The notes under the pieces were generated by a model. The model saw only the letters and a list, made by a program, of their open reading frames with translations, was not told the DNA's origin and ran no database searches. Below, in pieces: positions 57,396-64,000 of a DNA stretch of 64,000 nucleotides. This DNA is from Ceriagrion tenellum (taxonomy: Eukaryota; Arthropoda; Insecta; Odonata; Coenagrionidae). The translations under genes and the position numbers were made by a program. Each line of letters begins with the position of its first letter. The first letter of the stretch is position 1. Where the stretch lies: positions 77,354,716 through 77,418,715 of the forward strand of contig OY720642.1 of the NCBI GenBank assembly GCA_963169105.1, in the 5' to 3' direction.

Positions 57396-59095
57396 AGCAC
57401 CATTGGGAAAGATGTGAGTCACTTTAAACCAATATCTCCCAGAATAAGTTTCTCCTAACTTATCGGTAGAATATGTTTTCAGTACACGTTACCCTTCATT
57501 TATCTCTTCAGACGTTAGACATTACACTACACTTGAAAATATACCACCTAAATACTAAGTATATTTTTATACTAGTATAATTAAGGACGATTAGATCCCA
57601 AATCATTGGCATACATTTTTCTCGTCACCATAAACCTTCCCTAAGCTTCGAGTTCACAAAACAAGAGAATAATGAACTATTTACAAAGGATACAGAGCAA
57701 ACATAGAGGGATGATCTTAAACTACGCGAATAATTAATTTATTCTTCACTTCAACAGATAGTGTGCACCCAAGCCTCTCACTCGATGAATAAAGTGGTTA
57801 ATTAGACTGCATGAAGAAGCAAAACAATATAGCTATCATCGTTTTTTTTAAGACTAAAAAAACGGCTAATTCATACTCCGTTAGATTTTCACCTAAACTT
57901 TTTGAACAACATTATAGCGAAAAACATGTTCAGCATTAAAATTATGTTAAGCATGAAAACACAAGATGAGTTATTGGCCATACAAACAAGTCTCCTCTCA
58001 CGAGTTTGCAAAGGTTCTAAAAACTATAAAATAAACGGTTCCAACCAGATAAATACTATACTCATAAGAAAATACAACAACAAAAAGGTAAATTTGTATT
58101 CATTAGCTCATGATTATCACCCGTAAATGTGCATGGCGTATCGATTCTTCATTGTGTACATCTTGCATAGTATCAGAAAATATTAAGTAAGAGTAAATTA
58201 ATCAGAGATAGAAAAAGCCAAAGAAGGTTGAATAAGTAGCATAAATAGATATGGTTTCGAAGCACCATTGAGAAAAGATGTGAGTCACTTCAAACCAATA
58301 TCCCCAAGAATAAGTTTCTCCAAACTTATCGGTACAGTATGTTTTCAGTACACGTTAGCCTTCCTCCATCTCTACAGACGTTAGACATCACACTGCACTG
58401 GAAAATATACCCACTAAATACTACGGATATTTTGACACTAGTATATTAAAGGACGATTCGTACCAAAATCATTGTCATAAAATGTTTTCGTCACCATAAA
58501 ACTTCCGTCACCATAAAGGTTCCGAGTTCACTGCACGAGAGAATAATCCACTATTTACAAAGGAGGCGGAGCAAACATAGAGGGAAGATCTTAAACTGCG
58601 AGAAAAAATAACTCATCATTGGAACAGATAGTGTGCACCCAAGCTACTCACTCGATGAATAACGTGGTTAATCAGGCTGGCAGCAGAAGCAAAATTTAAT
58701 AGCTATCATTATTTCTTAATAATGAAAAAACGGCCTATTCATACATCGGTATATATTCAACTAACCTTTTTTAATAATATTATAGCGGATAACATATTAA
58801 GCATGAAAATACAGATGGAAGTTATTGGCCATGCAAACAAGTCTCCACGTGTTTGCAAAAGTCCACAAAACTATAAAATAAACGGTTCCGACCAGTTTAC
58901 CAATTGAAAAATATGAAAAATACATAAACTAAAAGGTAAATTTATGTTTAATAGCTGACAATTATTACACCACAAATGTGCACGACACATCGATTCTTCT
59001 TAGCGTTCATCTTGCGTAGTATCAGTAAATGATATTTAGTTAAGGGTGAATTAATCACTTGTACAAAAAGACGAAGATCATAAAAAGGTAGCCCA
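57396..59095 (+). repeat. Tandem duplication, two units of about 865 bp
   Basis: 57396-58260 and 58261-59095 align along their length: GCACCATTG.GAAA.GATGT, ATGTTTTCAGTACACGTTA, AGACGTTAGACAT, GGACGATT, GATAGTGTGCACCCAAGC, AACATTATAGCG-like, AACTATAAAATAAACGGTTC, TCGATTCTTC. They differ by many substitutions and small indels. Open frames of about 60-75 codons in equivalent places carry no known motif. Confidence 0.85.
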
Positions 59096-62000
59096 TTATT
59101 TCATTTTTTCTATAAATAGCCTCCCAAATACGAGAGCCACAAGGGAGCATAGTTATATGGAGAACTGATGCAATCGCAAAGCGAGAGAATAAAAATAAAG
59201 CCAACATTAACAGCAGGAAGCTTGAGCGATATATATGAAACCAACATTTCGTCAGACGTTATTACACCGACATCAAAGAAATGCCCTCCAAAGTTCATAT
59301 CATTGATTCGCCATGAATTCACCAGCAAATTACATAAAATTGGAGTTACTCCAGATAGTCACCGGACAAACAAGAAGAAATTCTCCGCATTGAAAAAAAT
59401 ACAGGTGGTAATAAAAGTGAGCGATTAAGGCTGGTGCGGCAAATATTGTGGTTGAAACGGATACACGTAAATCATCTGATAAACGATTCTTTTCAAAGAT
59501 ATTTTTTCAGATATTTTTATTTAATCACATTTATTGTCAGCAAAGTCATTTCTTCCTCGAAAACCATGGTTGATCAATGACAGTTACAAGGCAATTTTAA
59601 GGAATATTCAAGTACAGTACATTTTTGACTGACTGCACGTTATCAAGACTCATATTACCATGCTATTGAGTGCCTAAAAATTTGAATCACAAACTTAATG
59701 ATTGAGAAAGAAGATAAATGATATTATCGATTGCTAAAATATATGAAATATTCACAACTGGACTTTTATTGGGCTGAATTTACAAAGCAATACAAAATGA
59801 ATTTTCAATATTATGAATTATACAACCTTTAATGTGTTCGATATTATTATTTTGATTCCTTCTTTCGCATTGATGAGGGGTAAAGTCAATGCTGAAATTA
59901 TCTATGTGGAGTCGCGTTGACGAAACGTACGTGAATATTTTTCACGGAAATTTCTTTAATATTATAGTATTTCAATAGCAAAATAATGATCCAAGCACTT
60001 TCTCATCGGGTTTAGTTCTAGCTGTTATAGCTAGAAACAAATTCAATTAAAATTCAATACGTTAAAAAGGGCAAGAAAAAGGCCTTCTCGAATGGTGCTT
60101 ACCCGGCAATGAATTCAAGCGATTCTAAACATTCAACCAAACATGGAGTATTTCCTCCTTCAAATACGTCTCCTAATCTATCACGCAATATGCCTTACTC
60201 TTCCACATCCTTACCCTAGGAGAGGTTACATAGTATCTACGAGGTCTTCTTCTTAAAGAGAGCTAACTTTTTATCCTTCTTCCCTGAGTTCCCATTTTTA
60301 GATCCATAGGTAATTACGGGACGACCTTAGGTGCAGTATGTCTGCGATTTGCTGCTTCAATATCTCAGAAAACAATTTAAAAATGGGCTATTTTTAGATG
60401 GAGTAACGTTTTTAAAAATATATTCTTCCTTATTTGGACTGCTGTATTCAACTACACTTCTATAGTGTAAAGAGCTCTGAAGTACTTCCAGTGATTCGAT
60501 TCTCATTTTTCAATTTCAAACTGTTCGTACAAGCGCACTCGCGATAATTACGAAAAATTTAATTTTCTTTGCGATTATCTTGTTTCATAGCTACGTTATA
60601 TCCTTTTCAGGAGCAAGAAACACTCGAATATACTTTGTTTTCATTATGAAGTCAGATTATGGCGAGATACGAGTTATATCTGTAAAAATGTGGCACTTTG
60701 ATACATCTATTTTAGCACACGATAAAATGAAAAACTGAAAAACCTTGTACCAAATCTATCACCCTGGCATTGGCCAATACATAATACACATAAAACCTCA
60801 ATAAGTATTTTAAATGACAGTGGCTACAAAATTAGAAGGAATTATTTCTTAGATATCATTATTCCTCCGAATAATAGCGGGGTTAATTTACGAACCTTGC
60901 CTCCAAAAAATGTTAGAGTGCGCCCGATAATAATTTTTAAAAATAAACAGAGAAAATATAAATAAAAAGACACATAATATACTCTTCCAATAAGAATTGG
61001 AAAAATAAATAAAATAAATTACTAAAACAAGAATAAGCAACACATCTAATTAGAGAGATATTTTTCTCAGAACTGCCACTCGATTGCTATAAAAAATCCC
61101 TGAGCTTGAATACAGAATTTGATCAATAACCCTGCAATAAAATTTGATATTCCTTCAATTTAAAATCTATTGCAAAGGAAGGCTTCAATGCAAGAGAAAT
61201 CATTTGTCTTTCCCGAGGAACGATGTCATGAATTCAGTACAGAGAAAACGGTCTTCAATCTGGATGAAAATAATGAACTTCATAGCAAAAGACAATGAAT
61301 ATTTGAACGTCATTAGTATAGAGTATGCTGATCGCAGGACTATCCCAATCGGAAAACAAACAATTCCCTTCTTTAAGGTTTAGCTCACCAAATGGAGTCA
61401 CCGCCAGTCGGGAACAACAGAGAGGCGACCGCGGCCGAGACGACCAAGGCATCCGGCATCCGCCGGCGGAGCCCAAAATTTATAAACGCTAGAGAGGGCA
61501 GGTAAGAAAGTGCGGAAGTGAGACAAGGGTCTCCTCTACGCCTTCATCATATAAGAATTCTTATTTCGTCCAGGAGAATGGCCATCCCGGTAAAATTTCG
61601 AGGATTTCCAATTGAAACACACCTCCAAAAAACCAAACGTGGACAAGGATTTTAATACTTAAAAGGTGAATCGTAATAAAAAATCTTATAAATCAAACTT
61701 TCATCAATATACAGAACCATCCATATAGTCCATATTCCTTTCCAATTCTTCGTCTTTTTCCTTTCAATTCGGTCAAATATCCGCAATTAAAGGGAAACAT
61801 GTAGTCTACATCTCGCAAGGAATCAAGCAGATTCTTCATAAATGAGTAATACAATATTTTCTATAAATCGGAAAATTACCCAGTATACCGGATAAATATT
61901 CCTAAGGGCGTTTTTACAAGATTTAAAAAAAATAGAACTTTTTTGAGTGGTTGCTTTAATATGGAGTTTCTGGAGAAATATGAGTAATTTCTATAGTGAA

Positions 62001-62208
62001 AGGGAATATGATTTTAACATTTTTTTGGCATTTTATTGGTTAGGGTTGAAAGCCATTATTTTTAAAACTGCGGCAACGTAGTGGCAATGGATAAACGTCC
62101 AATTTAAGAGTATTCCGTCGATAACGTGAGGAAATTCAAGATTATGACCGAATAAATATTTTCGATGAGTGAATAAAATTTTGATTACCACCTAGATTAC
62201 CACCTCAC
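59096..62208. other. AT-rich; small GC patch at 61390-61510
   Basis: The patch (GCGACCGCGGCCGAGACGAC, then AATTTATAAACG and GGGCAGGTAAGA) combines GC-rich DNA with a TATA-like string and a donor-like CAG/GTAAGA at 61499-61507. This is suggestive but not enough to call a promoter or exon. The rest shows nothing. Confidence 0.35.
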
Positions 62209-62240
62209 CTGAAGATTATGTATTAATATCGAAGCCTAGA
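62209..62240 (+). ncRNA. Decayed hammerhead-like motif
   Basis: CTGAAGA (intact CUGANGA form), T, TAT...ATA as a weak helix II, then TCGAAGCC in place of the GAAA box. It is followed by ATTTTTATTTATAAGTGG, as in other motif tails here. The GAAA-to-GAAG change would disable it. Confidence 0.3.
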
Positions 62241-62729
62241 AACATTAAATTTTTATTTATAAGTGGAAATCTATAAATGTTAATTCCATCATAACACCTT
62301 TAAATGATTACATTTCCACGAACATACAGGTGTAAACTTGAAAATAATGTGCCAAAACTACGAATGAAATCAATCGATGCATGTCTGAGGCACCACAGAA
62401 AATATTAGGATATCTTCAATATGCGCAGATACCTTTACTTAGGCTTTTAAATGGAAGCTACTAAATGTACAGGATCGATTGTTTATGCCGCTATTGTTCC
62501 GAGACTATAGAAGTGCCACTCCAAGTTAATTCGAAATTCACTAAGTTTACCCGGCCAAGTCCATTCACCTTATAACAAAAAATACTGGAAATTACATCCC
62601 CTCTCACCTTCAGAAGGTACGCTTAAACCTCCTAAAAGAACTGGTTTTGTCAGGCGAAACTTTGTGGAACTTGCTTAACATTGTGAAATAAAAGCGGTCA
62701 CTCAGTAATGCCGCATAAACTGTATTAAC
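62241..62729. other. No recognised feature
   Basis: AT-rich DNA. Confidence 0.3.
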
Positions 62730-62762
62730 GACCAAGGTTTCGTCTTATGAAGTCATCATCAG
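62730..62762 (-). ncRNA. Hammerhead ribozyme candidate, core boxes intact
   Basis: On the minus strand: CTGATGA, T, GACTTCATAAGAC (CTT/AAG helix II), GAAA, then CCTTGGT closing ACC/GGT as a tiny helix III with a TT loop, and C at the cleavage site, followed by GTTAATACA. Helix I has C-G, A-U and G-U next to the core. All conserved boxes are present; one extra T separates the first box from helix II. A 3-pair helix III is typical of Penelope-like/retrozyme hammerheads, which work best as dimers. Confidence 0.5.
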
Positions 62763-63474
62763 GTCTTCTTCATTTCACTCCTCAAAGAACTTGAACATGC
62801 TAAGAGATTAGAGGGTTCTAGACAATTGATTTTACCAAAAGACAAAATTGATGCTTTACGTTAATTGATTTTCCCATCGACCAAACATACTATGTGACTT
62901 CAAATGTATATATTCCTCCCAAGTTTGCAATGACGAGTATCCCTCCAAATGATTTAGGAATCACGGCTTTCGACAATTTTCATTGGTTATTGGGAGAATC
63001 AAAAATCAAAATGCTTCCTAACATTAAACCGATCAAATCGTAATAAGACGTCATTAACCAGAATTTTTAGAGAAAAGAAATTTATGTAGATGTATTTTGC
63101 GAAATTACAGCTGTCTGGAGAAATACCAAACATGATTACCGATTGTCTTATAAACCGGAGAATTATTAAAATAGCCTATCTTCCCAAGACAGGACTTAAT
63201 CTTTGCTAAGAGCGGACACAAATAGTGACAGATGGACCGAATGGGATAAATCAGATTGGTACTTTACCACAGCAACCCAATATCTTGGAGGAACAGGAGA
63301 TCGCTTAAAATATCTCCTTCCTAGTTTGTCCATTAATGTGAGGATTTTGATTTTAGCTGGGATCGCTATGACGTGACAGCGTATCCACTTGTCAAACGAT
63401 ACTTGGCGATTGTGGAAGTTGTGGATTTTTTGTGTTATCTGGCTTAACGGCAAATAGGGCCATTTGTTAACATC
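62763..63474. other. No recognised feature
   Basis: AT-rich. The 85-residue minus frame at 63196 was not recognised. Confidence 0.3.
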
Positions 63475-64000
63475 AATTATATCTTCTTTTGGTCATCAAT
63501 CCATAGATTGGTTTGCACGCCCGATCCTGGGCCAGCCTCTTCAACTCCAAGTGAGAATAGCAACCCATATCCTCTACAATCTGTTTGACATATTCCTTTC
63601 TGGGTCTACCTCTCGTAATTTTACCCTGAACTGAGCCGTCTATAATGGTCCCTAATAGTCCCTCATGTCTTATCATGTGGCCTATCCAGGTATCTCGTCT
63701 CTTTCTCATTGTGTTTCTCATTGTGTTCCACAGAACAGTTTCTCATTGTGTTCCATCAGCTCTCCATAGTACCGCTTCATTAGTCACCCTCTCCATCCAA
63801 GATATTTTAAGGATTCTCCGGTAGCACCACATCTCAAAGGCCTCTATTTTCTTTCTTCCATTCCTACCATTCGTCTATTTCTCACTTCCATAAAGCAAAA
63901 CACTCCAGACAAATTTCTTGAGTAGGAGTTTTCTTAAACGCAAATTAATGTTGTTGGAAGTTAAGAGCCCTTTCTTCTTATTAAAAGCTGCTTTGTCCTG
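63475..64000 (-). mobile_element. LINE fragment (family A relative), RT thumb to C-terminus, running off the window
   Basis: The minus strand starts at the right edge with KKFVWSVLLYGSE and KKIEAFEMWCYRRILKISW, then MERVTNEAVLWR. It passes a small duplication of TTTCTCATTGTGTTCCA (63704-63750), and ends with RDTWIGHMIRHEGLLGTII, TRGRPRKEYVKQIVED and LKRLAQDR. The same architecture as family A but clearly a different sequence family, and closest to the relic at 14925-15110. Frameshifts make it inactive. Confidence 0.85.

Noticed and set aside
1..64000. CRISPR array, bacterial operon or phage features
   Set aside because: No spaced short palindromic repeats, no ribosome-binding sites before long frames, and all coding remnants are eukaryotic retroelement pieces.

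Overview
The window looks like intergenic or intronic DNA from a large, repeat-rich eukaryotic nuclear genome, most likely an insect or other arthropod. It is AT-rich with a few GC-rich islands. There are no operons and no long open frames except those inside transposons. The repeat types seen together (several LINE lineages, tRNA-derived SINEs, small DNA transposons and hammerhead-like retroelement scraps) are typical of insects. Species cannot be named from this. I find no confident host protein-coding gene, tRNA or rRNA gene.

Layout. Positions 1-4.1 kb hold LINE ends, a tandem repeat and a two-level nest of inverted-repeat elements (2754-4026, with a second element at 2892-3681). Positions 4.8-7.2 kb hold a minisatellite, a GC-rich island and the first of three TTAA-flanked, piggyBac-like MITEs. 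Positions 7.6-17.1 kb hold three copies of an unclassified ~300 bp repeat, a tandem array, and a cluster of 5'-truncated LINE copies meeting tail to tail around a GC-rich segment. Positions 19.3-29.1 kb hold several diverged repeat pairs, MITE 2, and LINE and SINE pieces. Positions 30-45 kb hold more copies of LINE family A, an endonuclease fragment, LINE family B, three copies of a ~300 bp SINE (one with MITE 3 inserted at its internal TTAA), and a long C-rich/G-rich island. Positions 45-64 kb are mostly featureless AT-rich DNA with a perfect foldback element, a LINE C-terminal fragment, an 865 bp tandem duplication, hammerhead-like motifs and a LINE fragment running off the right edge.

The unifying theme is retroelement debris carrying hammerhead-ribozyme-like syntax: a CUGANGA-like box, a short helix, GAAA, a tiny helix III and a UH site. 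I count about a dozen places on both strands from several sequence families. Two have intact core boxes (46304-46337 and 62730-62762, both minus strand). One sits at the apex of a perfect 42 bp inverted repeat flanked by 13 bp direct repeats (50683-50864). These look like ends of Penelope-like elements or retrozymes, although no Penelope reverse transcriptase was recognised here. The insertions order in time: MITE 3 is younger than its SINE, the inner 790 bp element is younger than the outer one, and the 111 bp foldback is younger than its host repeat.
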